Shown here: piece after piece, positions 1-8,405 of the stretch | Layout of the letters: every line of letters begins with the position of its first letter | Numbering within the stretch: the stretch's first letter is position 1 | Assembly (NCBI GenBank): GCA_029939505.1 | Contig: JAOZSV010000008.1 | Coordinates: forward strand, 1-41,525 | Reading direction: 5' to 3' | DNA: 41,525 bases | Origin: Thiotrichaceae bacterium | GTDB taxonomy: Bacteria > Pseudomonadota > Gammaproteobacteria > Beggiatoales > Beggiatoaceae | Program-made: the position numbers and the translations under genes | Notes under the pieces: generated by a model | Databases searched by the model: none | Told to the model about the DNA's origin: nothing | What the model saw: only the letters and a program-made list of their open reading frames with translations

Positions 1-54
1 GGAGTCCAAACCTTTAGATTTGGAAGTGGAGTCCAAACCTTTAGATTTGGAAGT
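1..54. repeat. Tandem 27-bp duplication from repeat family E
   Basis: Two identical 27-bp units (1-27 and 28-54) begin GGAGTCCAAACC. Each is an unoccupied version of the hairpin target seen elsewhere, for example 32150-32176. The sequence continues to about 150 as a family E fragment downstream of cca. Confidence 0.8.
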
Positions 55-91
55 GTTTGATATTTAAGCGAAATAATCCAAATCTGAAGGA

Positions 92-132
92 TTCGAGGTT
101 TTAGTTTTTCTTCAAAAAACTAAAACCTCGAA
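92..132. repeat. TTCGAGG hairpin, core TTTTAG
   Basis: Perfect 41-bp palindrome with constant ends TTCGAGG/CCTCGAA, core TTTTAG paired with CTAAAA, then T-run, 4-nt loop and A-run. It lies just beyond the 3' end of cca and could act as a two-way terminator (inference). Confidence 0.85.
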
Positions 133-153
133 TGGATTCCAATAAATATTCCT

Positions 154-1347
154 TTATTGACTTTCATTCACCATTCCAGACAGTGCCAATGCTTGCACTC
201 GCCGCCGCCGTAATTCTTCTCCTATTGTCGCTTTCTGAAATCCATCTGCTAACACGGCAGCAACATCTACTTGACGAGCCATTTCATAAGCGCTGCGAAA
301 TATCTCAAGCGGATAAGGCTGATTGGCGTTACATCCGCATAATTCCATTGTGAACAAAAATTTTTCAAACCGCTGTGGGCGGCGAAAAGCATCAAGCTGT
401 TGTAAAAGTTCAAGCAATTTTTCAGGTGAAAAAGCCTTCGAGGCTAAGAGTTTTTCTTCAAAAAACTTTAGCCTCGAAACCTGTTGATAATTATTGTGAA
501 AATTAGCGACTAATATTGCTAAATCACGATACTGGTTAGGCACAGGGTAGCGTTGACACAATGCTTCAAGGAGTTCAATACCGTCTTTAATTGTCTCTTG
601 AGCCAAATCATAAGTTAATACAGCAAATAAGATTTGAGTATCACTTGTCTTGAGTCGTGCTTGTTGCAAACACCAGAGGGGTTTTGAGCAATATTCAGTT
701 GATTGTTGCACATCAAATAGGCGATCAATTTCAGGAAAAATTCGCGCTAATGCACCGCAACTTCGTAACACTTCAAAGAATTGTTGAGGGTGTCGTTCGC
801 CCAATGCTCGCACGGTTTCCTGCCACACTCGTTCCGCGACTAAGGCATCAACTTCGCCATTTTTGACCATTTTAGCCATTAAGGCTAATGTTTCTTGAGC
901 GATACTAAAATCGAAACGGGCGGTAAATCGGGCGACACGCAATATTCGCACGGGATCTTCCACAAAAGCAGAGGAGACATGCCGCAAAATACCTGCCCGT
1001 AAATCGCTTAAACCATTAAACGGATCCGTCAGTTCTCCGTTACTATCAAGTGCCATCGCGTTAATAGTTAAATCACGCCGTAGTAAATCATCTGTTAAAG
1101 TAACATCGGGTGCTGCATAGACGTTAAAACCAGTATATCCCGGTTTAGTTTTACGCTCAGTGCGAGCCAGCGCGTATTCTTCATGCGTGGTGGGGTGCAA
1201 AAAGACAGGAAAATCTCGTCCAACGGGTGTGTAGCCCAGTTTTAACAGCATATCAGGGTTTGCACCAACAACAACCCAGTCTCTATCTTTGTTGGGATAG
1301 TTAAGTAGTTTATCACGTACAGCACCGCCAACTTGGTATATTTTCAT
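154..1347 (-). CDS. cca: CCA-adding tRNA nucleotidyltransferase, in-frame hairpin insert
   Basis: Adds or repairs the 3' CCA of tRNAs in the cytoplasm. The N-terminal nucleotidyltransferase core is clearly of the E. coli type: GGAVRD at residues 7-12, metal-binding D21-x-D23, the RRDLTINA motif near 90 and EDPVRILRVARF near 130. The HD phosphohydrolase part carried by E. coli-type enzymes has lost its motif: the expected HDLGKG reads YDLAQE, so the hydrolase activities are probably absent. A 42-bp hairpin (437-478) is translated in frame as SRLKFFEEKLLAS, about residues 290-304, just before the conserved RRPQRFEKF stretch; related proteins lack this segment. It starts 12 bp after the dapE stop, so the two are probably one operon. 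The 397-aa length is near normal. Confidence 0.93.
   Translation of the reverse strand: MKIYQVGGAVRDKLLNYPNKDRDWVVVGANPDMLLKLGYTPVGRDFPVFLHPTTHEEYALARTERKTKPGYTGFNVYAAPDVTLTDDLLRRDLTINAMALDSNGELTDPFNGLSDLRAGILRHVSSAFVEDPVRILRVARFTARFDFSIAQETLALMAKMVKNGEVDALVAERVWQETVRALGERHPQQFFEVLRSCGALARIFPEIDRLFDVQQSTEYCSKPLWCLQQARLKTSDTQILFAVLTYDLAQETIKDGIELLEALCQRYPVPNQYRDLAILVANFHNNYQQVSRLKFFEEKLLASKAFSPEKLLELLQQLDAFRRPQRFEKFLFTMELCGCNANQPYPLEIFRSAYEMARQVDVAAVLADGFQKATIGEELRRRRVQALALSGMVNESQ
437..478. repeat. TTCGAGG hairpin inside cca
   Basis: 42 bp instead of the usual 41: the left arm carries one extra base (CTAAGAG against CTAAAG). This makes the insert 14 codons, and cca stays open across it. Confidence 0.85.
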
Positions 1348-1359
1348 TTGATGACCAAT

Positions 1360-2490
1360 TCAATTCGATAATAAATTTTGCATAAGCTGTTGATAAATAA
1401 GGGATAAATTTTCAAGTTCGTTCACGCTGACACATTCATTGACTTTGTGAATGGTGTTATTATTAGGACCAATTTCAATGACTTGTGCGCCTGTAGGCGC
1501 GATAAAGCGTCCATCTGATGTACCTCCCCCTGTCGATAATTTCGCTTCATAGCCACAAACTTCAAAAATGGCTTGTTGAGTGGCGGTGATTAATTGGCAG
1601 GGGGGAGTGAGAAAGGGAGAACCTGAGTGTTTCCATGTTAGTGTGTATTTAAACCCTTGTTTATCTAATAAAGCGGTTACTTTTTCCTGTAATTGATTAT
1701 GAGTCACTTGGGTACTATAGCGAAAATTAAATCGTATTTCCAAGTTTCCAGGGATAACATTGTCTGCACCTGTTCCTGCATTGATATTGGTGATTTGAAA
1801 ATTGGTTGGCGGAAAGAACTCGTTGCCCTGATCCCATTCTATTTCACATAATTCTTTTAAAACGGGTGCAAAGCTGTGAATGGGATTATTGGCGAATTGT
1901 GGATAGGCAACATGCCCTTGTGAACCATGTATAGTCAATAAGCCATTTAATGAGCCACGCCGTCCGTTTTTAATCTCATCACACAGAACTGTTGTGCTAG
2001 AAGGTTCACCCACGAGACACCAGTTGATAGAAATCCCTTTATTTTGTAGGTATTTGACCACTTTAATTGTACCATCAATTGCGGGTCCTTCCTCATCGCT
2101 GGTGATCAGAAAAGCAATACTCCCTTTATGTTGAGGATGTTCAATAATAAAACGCTCGCAGGCTGTTATCATGGCGGCGATGCTACCTTTCATATCGGCT
2201 GCGCCTCGCCCATATAATTTTCCGTCATGTAGGGTGGGCGTAAATGGTGGGAATTGCCAATGATTTTCGGGTCCAGTCGGGACAACATCTGTATGTCCTG
2301 CAAATACAAAAAGGGGCGTTGTTGTTCCACGCTGCGCCCATAAATTTTTTACTTTGCCAAAATGTAAATGTTCAATGGTAAAGCCAATTTTTTGTAAACG
2401 TTTAGCGATTAAAGTTTGGCAGCCAGCGTCGTTAGGCGTGATAGAGTGACGACTGATGAGTTCAATTGCAAGTTCTAAAGTGTTTGACAT
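1360..2490 (-). CDS. dapE: Succinyl-diaminopimelate desuccinylase
   Basis: Hydrolyses N-succinyl-LL-2,6-diaminopimelate in lysine and peptidoglycan-precursor synthesis. It is an M20-family dinuclear zinc enzyme. Visible residues are H66 in AGHTDVVPTG, D99 in GRGAADMKG, the E133-E134 pair in TSDEEGPA, and the VGEPSS motif. At 376 aa it is full length. No clear Shine-Dalgarno sequence precedes the ATG at 2490; instead there are two copies of the heptamer ATTCACC. cca follows after 12 bp. Confidence 0.95.
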   Translation of the reverse strand: MSNTLELAIELISRHSITPNDAGCQTLIAKRLQKIGFTIEHLHFGKVKNLWAQRGTTTPLFVFAGHTDVVPTGPENHWQFPPFTPTLHDGKLYGRGAADMKGSIAAMITACERFIIEHPQHKGSIAFLITSDEEGPAIDGTIKVVKYLQNKGISINWCLVGEPSSTTVLCDEIKNGRRGSLNGLLTIHGSQGHVAYPQFANNPIHSFAPVLKELCEIEWDQGNEFFPPTNFQITNINAGTGADNVIPGNLEIRFNFRYSTQVTHNQLQEKVTALLDKQGFKYTLTWKHSGSPFLTPPCQLITATQQAIFEVCGYEAKLSTGGGTSDGRFIAPTGAQVIEIGPNNNTIHKVNECVSVNELENLSLIYQQLMQNLLSN

Positions 2491-3223
2491 AATGATGGTG
2501 AATGGTGAATTTTTGTAGTGGAGAATGTTCTATAAATAATTGATGTGACGCAAAGCGATTCTATTCGAGCTTAGAAATCCGATTTTTTTTTTAAAAATCG
2601 GATTTCTTAAACCTCGTTTCGCCGCTTAGAAATCCGATTTTTTTGTTCGGAATCAGAATTTCTTAAACATCTTGGAAACATAGTGCGTAACATCAGTAAA
2701 TAATTGATTTTAATCGCTTTCCATTGTTAGAATCAGAATTTTCAGAATTTGAGAATTAACAGAATTTAAAACCTCATTAGTCAATGAAAACTCATTTTAT
2801 TTTGTAACTACTCAGCCTTGAAATCAATTTCAAGGCGTGTTCAAATGACTAGGTGCTGGAGGGCGGAAATCTTCAGTCGAGAAATCCGATTTTTTTCAAA
2901 AATCGGATTTCTTTGCCTTAAAAATGGTTTGGGAATTTCCGCCTTCCAGCACTAGCCACCAAAGCTAAAGCATTCGATATTTCAGTTTTTTTTTCAAAAA
3001 CCTCGAACTCCATCATATCCGATTATGCTTCAATACTTATAGGGGCGAGAGCGAAACCCACCAAGGGGCAGACACACAGCCCCTACAAAACTCTACATAT
3101 TCAGGGGCTGTCGGGGCATTCGAGGCTAAAGTTTTTCTTCAAAAAACTCTTCGCTTTGAATCCTGCGTGTTCGCCCGGCTTAACTTAATGGCATTGAAGC
3201 GAAGTCTTCAGACTATCTGAACG
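2491..3223. other. Gene-free repeat region between Septu and dapE
   Basis: No convincing gene. It holds a family B element (2539-2697), a short family A palindrome near 2802-2834 (GTAACTACTCAG), an AAATCCGAT hairpin near 2880-2911, decayed TTCGAGG hairpins at 2973-3006 and 3119-3160, and the family E end CTTAACTTAATGGCATTG near 3180-3198. Confidence 0.7.
2539..2697. mobile_element. Family B inverted-repeat element (MITE-like)
   Basis: Ends TGATGTGACGCA and TGCGTAACATCAGT. Internal AAATCCGATTTTT hairpins. The direct repeat AAATAA(T) flanks both sides (2534-2540 and 2698-2704), a likely target duplication of about 6 bp. No coding capacity. Confidence 0.7.
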
Positions 3224-3823
3224 TCACTCAAATAAAAAATTAATTGTCGTATAAAAAGGCGGGTATTTTCCATCAACTTTTTTGAGAAATGCAGAGACAA
3301 ATTCCATTAATTCTTCTTCTGTTAATAAGCCATCTATAAATGGTTCTATTGCATCTCTTCTCAGTGCATTGAGCTTAGTGATATCTAAACCCAGTTTTTT
3401 AATTGTTGTTCGTGCTTTTTCGTTAACCGGTTCAATATAACCATCATAAGTATATTTAAAATATTTTTCACAATCTTCATCTAATGGAGAGATTAAAAGT
3501 TTATCATCACCTTTCAAGTTACCACAATGACGTGGTTCTCCTTTCTTTATTTGGTTTTGACATGAACAAAGCATGTTAGAAAAGTCAAGGGCTTTTTCAG
3601 GATAGCACTCCTGTGGAAGAAAATGTTCAATATGACTGTCTGTTGCAATGACTTCTTGTTCACAATAACAGCAGATATAGCCTTGTTCTTCCATTAAAGC
3701 CGTCTTAACAATAGATTTTTCTGGATTTCGTAAGTTGTTATACGAAGGTTGCCAATTGTCATTGGCAAGCCCTTTCCATTCAGTGAATTTTTTAGGTTCA
3801 CTGCCCTTTTTAATCTGCTTCAT
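3224..3823 (-). CDS. ptuB: PtuB-like HNH endonuclease of a Septu-type defence pair
   Basis: Predicted nuclease effector of a two-gene anti-phage system. It matches the TIGR02646/PtuB pattern: C51-x-x-C54 (ICCYCE), H64-I-E-H67, a second metal site around C86-x-C88 with N90, and H99-C100. The 199-aa length is normal for the family. Its ATG overlaps the end of the upstream ATPase by 4 bp (ATGA), so the two are probably translated together. In the known system the ATPase gates the HNH nuclease; function here is inferred from family and gene order. Confidence 0.85.
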   Translation of the reverse strand: MKQIKKGSEPKKFTEWKGLANDNWQPSYNNLRNPEKSIVKTALMEEQGYICCYCEQEVIATDSHIEHFLPQECYPEKALDFSNMLCSCQNQIKKGEPRHCGNLKGDDKLLISPLDEDCEKYFKYTYDGYIEPVNEKARTTIKKLGLDITKLNALRRDAIEPFIDGLLTEEELMEFVSAFLKKVDGKYPPFYTTINFLFE

Positions 3824-5085
3824 TTACCAATAATTTCCATCCGTTTGAGCAAAATCTTTGCTTTAACCAATTCAGAATCCATACCTATCTCGGTTTGCAA
3901 TTCATTGATTAAATCTTTTGCCTCTGCTAATTTTTTAGCTTGAATTAATACGAACAGTTCATGTAACCGTTGCTTTTCTTTTGAAGGGCGTGCATCTGTC
4001 TCCATCAAATCCTCTAAAATACGATCTGTATTCTTACCATAAGACTCTTCTGGATTTGAGTATTCAATGCCTTTTTCGGTTTGTTTGAGTATAAACACAC
4101 TTTCCGGTTTGACATGGCTAATAATCTGTGGAGAATGCGTTGTGATAATAAATTGACAATTTGGGAATATTTTTTGTAAGTTAGGCACAATCGAACTCTG
4201 CCAACTCGGATGAAGATGTAAATCAATTTCATCAATTAAAACAATGCCATCTTGTTGCAATGGATTATCACTTTTGGGATTAGCAATGATTAAGCGGCGT
4301 ACCAAATCAGCAACTAATGCCATCAAGGTTTTTTCACCCGCCGAAAGTTGATTGATATTCAATAAAACCTTGTTTTTTTCTATACATAAATCTCCTTCTG
4401 GATTTTCTCGCCAGTTGATATGTAAATTATCGAACGTATTTTGCTCGTCGCTTATCATCTGATAAATCGCTGTGCGAATCATTTCATATCGTTTATTATT
4501 TCCATCTTGCCTTTGAATGTTTTCCTGCCATTTAAACCAAGCGAAAAAATGGTTGAAATCAAATGGGGCTTCTTTCAATGCTGATATGTAAGCTGCAAGC
4601 GTGTTGGTTTCCAAATCGACACTGGAAAAGTCTATCTCAGCAATCGGCGCATTATGAATGGAATAATAGACAAATAAAGGTAAATGCGCTTTATGTGATT
4701 CCAGCAATTTTTTGAGAAACTGGTTCAGCTCGTTATTATTGGCTGGCACTTTTAAGGAGAATTGGCTATCATCAATTGATATATCAACACTGATATTAAG
4801 CTTGTCGATATTCTTGGTTAAATTTGCTCTAATCTCTTCGCGAATACTATTATTAACCAATAAAGCGGGTAAATGGAATTTTGTAGGGGAAGCAATTTCA
4901 TTATTAAACTGAGTAATTGCGACTTCCAAAGCTCTATCAAATAAGATAGCAATACTTTTTAATATGGTGGTTTTTCCTAAACCGTTTTTTCCGATTAAAA
5001 CAGTCAGTTTTTCATGGAAATTAAGTTCAAAACTTTTAAAACAACCTATATTATTGAGTTTTAATTGGGTTAGTTTGGTTGTCAT
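3820..5085 (-). CDS. ptuA: PtuA-like AAA/ABC-type ATPase of a Septu-type defence pair
   Basis: ABC/RecF-like ATPase of 421 aa. Walker A is GKNGLGKT at residues 32-39, the signature is LSAGEK at 247-252, Walker B is IVLIDE at 281-286 with the following LHLHP, and the H-loop is TTHSP with H317. A helical C-terminal tail of about 70 residues (RLHELFVLIQAKKLAEA...) follows. The HNH partner overlaps its stop codon. No reverse transcriptase or msr/msd-like RNA is adjacent, so this looks like a stand-alone Septu pair and not a retron-borne one. Confidence 0.85.
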   Translation of the reverse strand: MTTKLTQLKLNNIGCFKSFELNFHEKLTVLIGKNGLGKTTILKSIAILFDRALEVAITQFNNEIASPTKFHLPALLVNNSIREEIRANLTKNIDKLNISVDISIDDSQFSLKVPANNNELNQFLKKLLESHKAHLPLFVYYSIHNAPIAEIDFSSVDLETNTLAAYISALKEAPFDFNHFFAWFKWQENIQRQDGNNKRYEMIRTAIYQMISDEQNTFDNLHINWRENPEGDLCIEKNKVLLNINQLSAGEKTLMALVADLVRRLIIANPKSDNPLQQDGIVLIDEIDLHLHPSWQSSIVPNLQKIFPNCQFIITTHSPQIISHVKPESVFILKQTEKGIEYSNPEESYGKNTDRILEDLMETDARPSKEKQRLHELFVLIQAKKLAEAKDLINELQTEIGMDSELVKAKILLKRMEIIGK

Positions 5086-5119
5086 TTTTCTTGTGAATCA
5101 AAAGGCAATTTGTAAGTAA

Positions 5120-5227
5120 CTACTCAGCCTTGAAATCAATTTCAAGGCGAACGGTTGCATTATTAATAATAATGCTCATAGCGACACCGATTAGCACTAG
5201 GCTGAGTTTTGTTATTTTCTTTAACAT
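5120..5227 (-). CDS. Possible 35-aa membrane/secreted peptide, truncated
   Basis: A short frame starts with ATG at 5227, preceded by AGGAGAA at good spacing. The product begins MLKKITKLSLVLIGVAMSII, with basic N-terminus and hydrophobic core like a signal peptide. The last ~12 codons and the stop come from a family A repeat, so the original gene was probably longer. I do not recognise it. Confidence 0.35.
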   Translation of the reverse strand: MLKKITKLSLVLIGVAMSIIINNATVRLEIDFKAE

Positions 5228-5376
5228 GTTGATTCTCCTAAGTATTTTGAATAAAATTTAACGAATTATTGTAACTACTCAGTCTTAAAGCGTTGCACTC
5301 CAAGACGCACATGAAGCGTTGTACTCCAAGACGCACAAAGCTAAAGCGTTGTACTCCGATACGCACATGAAGCGTT

Positions 5377-5412
5377 TTCGAGGTTTTAGTTTTTTTGAAA
5401 ACTAAAACTCGA
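5377..5412. repeat. TTCGAGG hairpin, decayed right arm
   Basis: Core TTTTAG pairs with CTAAAA, but the right end is shortened to CTCGA. Lies inside the family A element 5271-5681. Confidence 0.6.
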
Positions 5413-5539
5413 TCATCAAGTTTTTCGTATTCTAACGCTAACTACAAGGATTGTATATAAGAAGGGATTAAAAACGCTAACGACAAGGATTGTCTCAGAG
5501 CGAAGGGATTAAAAACGAGCATAACCTCGATCCAATCCA

Positions 5540-5580
5540 TTCGAGGCTAAAGTTTTTCTTCAAAAAACTTTAGCCTCGAA
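5540..5580. repeat. TTCGAGG hairpin, core CTAAAG
   Basis: Perfect 41-bp palindrome with a CTTC loop, placed inside the family A element. Confidence 0.85.
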
Positions 5581-5754
5581 TCTTATATACAATCCTTGTA
5601 GTTATTGTTTGGAGTAACGAGAAAACTTGATGATCGAGTAAAACCTCGAACTCCATTCACATTTCAAGGCTGAGTAGTTACAAGTTTTTTTACTAAGAAT
5701 TGGTAACGACTCAGGGCAACCACAAGGGATTGCCCTGAATAGAGATCGGTTCAT

Positions 5755-6246
5755 TTAAGTTTGGACAAATTCTTCAAAAACAGCCTTCACTAATTCCCCT
5801 TCCAATTCCAATAGTTCATCAAACAGTTTCAGTATAAATCTATTTGGAAAAGCCTCTTTGCGTATTGATAAGACATGCTTAATCGAATCTCTAGGTGTTA
5901 ATCCATGCTGACAAAGAACACCGCAAGCCACCGCCGTTGAACGTGAAATACCTGCATGACAATGCACTAATAAATTATCAGTAGGTACTAATGATGCTGT
6001 AAATGCCAAAATCTCTTGAATTTGCTGAGACGTTGCTAATTGAAATTCTGTTCTAAAATAATGATTCCAAGTATCTTCTGGCGTTATATCATGGAAATAA
6101 TAACGCCGTAGTTTCTCATCAGCGACGGGAATGATGAAAAAATTAGTGTTTTCAATCACAGGATCAAGCAAACTAACGGTGTGGGTTGCCCAGGTTTTTG
6201 ATAAATCTACAGCATCGTATAAATTGCAAATCTTTAATTTAAACAT
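5755..6246 (-). CDS. Dual-specificity/tyrosine protein phosphatase family protein
   Basis: Predicted cysteine-based phosphatase of 163 aa. The P-loop is H95-C96-x5-R102 followed by S103 (HCHAGISRS), and D53 in HDITPEDTW is a candidate general acid. The cyanobacterial/proteobacterial DSP-like fold is likely; the substrate is unknown. The frame is open to 6312, but the ATG at 6246 fits better: AGAAG precedes it, and the upstream extension is made of heptamer repeats (ATTCACC/ATTCATC). Confidence 0.75.
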   Translation of the reverse strand: MFKLKICNLYDAVDLSKTWATHTVSLLDPVIENTNFFIIPVADEKLRRYYFHDITPEDTWNHYFRTEFQLATSQQIQEILAFTASLVPTDNLLVHCHAGISRSTAVACGVLCQHGLTPRDSIKHVLSIRKEAFPNRFILKLFDELLELEGELVKAVFEEFVQT

Positions 6247-6315
6247 GATTAACTTCTTTTGTTTTAACCGGAAATATGAATGATGAATGGTGAATGAAGA
6301 AGTTCCATTCAACGA

Positions 6316-7656
6316 TCACAGTGCCATTAATTCTCCTCGCAAAGAATTAGGCAATGCTTCAGTAATTTTAACCGCCACAAATTTTCCTATTAAAGAAGCA
6401 TCAGCTTTAAAGTTCACCACCCGATTATTTTCAGTGCGCCCTGCCATTTCTTGAGGATTTTTACGCGAAGGATGTTCAACCAAAATTTGTTGAACCGTGC
6501 CAACCATAGATTCACTGATGCTCATACTCCCTTCTATAATACGCGCTTGCAACTTAGCGAGCCGCTGTTTTTTAACGGCTATCGGCACATTGTCTGGCAT
6601 ACTCGCTGCTGGTGTACCAGGGCGGGGACTGTAAACAAAGCTAAAAGAGTGATCAAAACCAACCTCTTCGATTAATTGCATCGTCGCCTGAAAATCAGCT
6701 TCCGTTTCTCCAGGAAAGCCAATAATAAAATCAGAAGATAAGCTCAAATTAGGACAAGCTTCTCGTAGCCTACGCACTTTTTGTTTATATTCCAAAGCCG
6801 TATGTCCTCGCTTCATTAAACTTAAAATCCGATCCGAACCACTTTGTACGGGCAAATGTAAATGACTCACTAATTTAGGTACTTCAGCATAGACTTGAAT
6901 TAAATGCGCTGACAATTCTTGAGGATTGGAAGTCGTATAACGAATTCGTCCGATTCTCTCAAATGCAGCAATATAAGTGATTAATAAAGCCAAATCTGCA
7001 ATTTCGCCATTTGCCATTCGCCCCCGATAACCATTCACATTTTGCCCTAACAGCGTAATTTCCCGCACACCTTGCTCAGCCAACACCGCAATTTCACCAA
7101 TGACATCATCAAAAGGACGACTTACTTCCTCGCCGCGTGTATAAGGTACAACACAAAAAGTACAATAATGGCTGCACCCTTCCATAATAGAGACAAAAGC
7201 AGTTACTCCCCTCGCCATCGGCTTTGGCAAACAATCAAATTTTTCAATTTCTGGAAAAGATATATCAATCAAAGACTTATGAGTTTTTTGTGTCTCTGTG
7301 AGCATAGCGGGCAAACGGTGCAAAGTTTGGGGACCAAAAATTAAATCCACATAAGGCGCACGTTGACGAATAGCCCCCCCTTCCTGACTTGCGACACAAC
7401 CACCAACTCCAATCACAATATGAGGCTGTTTCTCTTTCAGTTGTCGCCACATCCCCAAATATGAAAACACTTTCTCTTGAGGCTTTTCGCGCACAGAACA
7501 GGTATTGAGCAACAATACATCCGCTTCCGTCGGATCATCAGTAAATTCTAGCCCATGAGAAACTTGTAGAGCATCTGCCATGCGTGAAGAATCATATTCA
7601 TTCATCTGGCAGCCAAGGGTTTTAATATAAAGTTTTTGTTTCATAGAATCAGTCAT
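6316..7656 (-). CDS. miaB: tRNA-2-methylthio-N6-dimethylallyladenosine synthase
   Basis: Radical-SAM methylthiotransferase that modifies A37 of tRNAs reading UNN codons. Domains in order: UPF0004 domain with cluster cysteines ([30 protein letters not shown]), a radical SAM core with CxxxCxxC (CSHYCTFC), and a C-terminal TRAM domain. Full length. The frame can be read from a TTG at 7662, but the ATG at 7656 gives the usual N-terminus; a further ATG lies at 7644. It ends just before the phosphatase frame. Confidence 0.95.
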   Translation of the reverse strand: MTDSMKQKLYIKTLGCQMNEYDSSRMADALQVSHGLEFTDDPTEADVLLLNTCSVREKPQEKVFSYLGMWRQLKEKQPHIVIGVGGCVASQEGGAIRQRAPYVDLIFGPQTLHRLPAMLTETQKTHKSLIDISFPEIEKFDCLPKPMARGVTAFVSIMEGCSHYCTFCVVPYTRGEEVSRPFDDVIGEIAVLAEQGVREITLLGQNVNGYRGRMANGEIADLALLITYIAAFERIGRIRYTTSNPQELSAHLIQVYAEVPKLVSHLHLPVQSGSDRILSLMKRGHTALEYKQKVRRLREACPNLSLSSDFIIGFPGETEADFQATMQLIEEVGFDHSFSFVYSPRPGTPAASMPDNVPIAVKKQRLAKLQARIIEGSMSISESMVGTVQQILVEHPSRKNPQEMAGRTENNRVVNFKADASLIGKFVAVKITEALPNSLRGELMAL

Positions 7657-7709
7657 TATCAATGAGGTGCAAATTTTATCAGTTTGAGTCTGTGTAATCT
7701 ACTTAAAGT

Positions 7710-7885
7710 GTAACTACTCAGCCTTGAAATGCGAATGAATGGAGTACAACGCTTCAGCTTTGTGCGTATTGGAGTACAACGCTTCAGCTTTGTGTATTGG
7801 AGTACAACGCTTCAGCTTTGTGTATTGGAGTACAACGCTTCAGCTTTGTGTATTGGAGTACAACGCTTTAAGACTGAGTAGTTAC
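7710..7885. mobile_element. Family A element carrying a 28-bp tandem array
   Basis: Ends GTAACTACTCAG and CTGAGTAGTTAC. CTTAAA occurs directly outside both ends, a possible target duplication. The interior is mostly the tandem array 7740-7870. Confidence 0.7.
7740..7870. repeat. Tandem array, about five 28-bp units
   Basis: Units start TGGAGTACAACGCTTCAGCT and are separated by no spacer; the first is slightly longer and the last truncated. The same unit occurs at 5287-5376, 33597-33740 and 37032-37240. Confidence 0.85.
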
Positions 7886-7920
7886 CTTAAAGTACGGATT
7901 AAGTTAATTAATAATTAATA

Positions 7921-8069
7921 GAGGTTCTTGCAAAACTCTGAACACACGAGGTTTAAGCGATTTTTGAAACGGATTTCTAATCTCTAAACATATCCCACGC
8001 GAGGTTTAAGAAATCCGATTTTTTCAAAAATCGGATTTCTAAGGCTAAAAACAGTTTTGCAAGAACCTC
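7921..8069. mobile_element. Family F inverted-repeat element (MITE-like)
   Basis: 149 bp with ends GAGGTTCTTGCAAAACT and its complement, containing an AAATCCGATTTTT hairpin. AATAATTAATA lies on both sides, but the element sits in a heptamer run, so this duplication is ambiguous. Confidence 0.7.
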
Positions 8070-8202
8070 AATAATTAATAATTAATAATTAATAATTAAT
8101 AATTAACTCTATTTCTTGCAGCGATAACTATTCCGAAATCCCGCTATGCTATTAGCTTTGATATAAAAGTTAAAAAAAAATTTTAAAAAGTTAAAAAAAG
8201 TC

Positions 8203-8230
8203 TTGCTTTATTTATTTGGTATGGTAGAAT
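8203..8230 (+). promoter_or_regulatory. Sigma-70-like promoter for candidate sRNA
   Basis: TTGCTT (8203-8208), 16-bp spacer, TAGAAT (8225-8230). Predicted start near 8237. Confidence 0.5.
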
Positions 8231-8236
8231 TGGCAC

Positions 8237-8355
8237 GTTGCTTTAAATGAAAGTACCAATCTCATTGTTATTCCTCCTTTATACTTTAAATGACTTTTCA
8301 TTTAAAGCAAAAACTGATGCTATCGCTTGGTGCGATAGTATCGGTCATTTTTTTT
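8237..8355 (+). ncRNA. Candidate ~120-nt small RNA
   Basis: Downstream of a promoter-like pair there is a 17-bp stem (about 8238-8254 with 8293-8310). Its loop carries CCTCC at 8273-8277, complementary to Shine-Dalgarno sequences. An intrinsic terminator follows at once (8313-8355). No open frame of note. Inference from structure only; no known RNA family recognised. Confidence 0.45.
8313..8355 (+). terminator. Intrinsic terminator, possibly bidirectional
   Basis: A 14-bp stem with two G-T pairs (ATGCTATCGC...GCGATAGTAT) is followed by eight T on the plus strand. The opposite strand has a five-T run, so it may also end the aldo/keto reductase transcript. Confidence 0.7.
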
Positions 8356-8405
8356 CATCCCATTATTTATAAACATCCATCAACTTTAAATATCGCCGTT
8401 AAGGC

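Larger units (their letters stand above)
5271..5681. mobile_element. Large family A element with nested palindromes
   Basis: Bounded by GTAACTACTCAG and CTGAGTAGTTAC. Inside, further inverted arms are stacked: CTCGATCATCAAG with its complement near 5628, and ACAAGGATTGTATATAAG with its complement near 5581. Copies of the AAGCGTTGTACTCC repeat (5287-5376) and two TTCGAGG hairpins are also present. It looks like successive insertions within one palindrome. Confidence 0.65.
7663..8236. other. Gene-free repeat region upstream of miaB
   Basis: No gene seen. Contains a family A element, a family F element and a run of TAATTAA heptamers (about 8070-8105), leading into the promoter of the candidate small RNA. 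Confidence 0.7.

Noticed and set aside
3224-5085. Retron with PtuAB effectors
   Set aside because: No reverse transcriptase and no msr/msd-like RNA next to the pair.
7740-7870. Possible CRISPR array (regular 28-bp periodicity)
   Set aside because: Units are directly tandem with no variable spacers, and the same unit occurs as dispersed and inverted copies elsewhere. No cas genes nearby.
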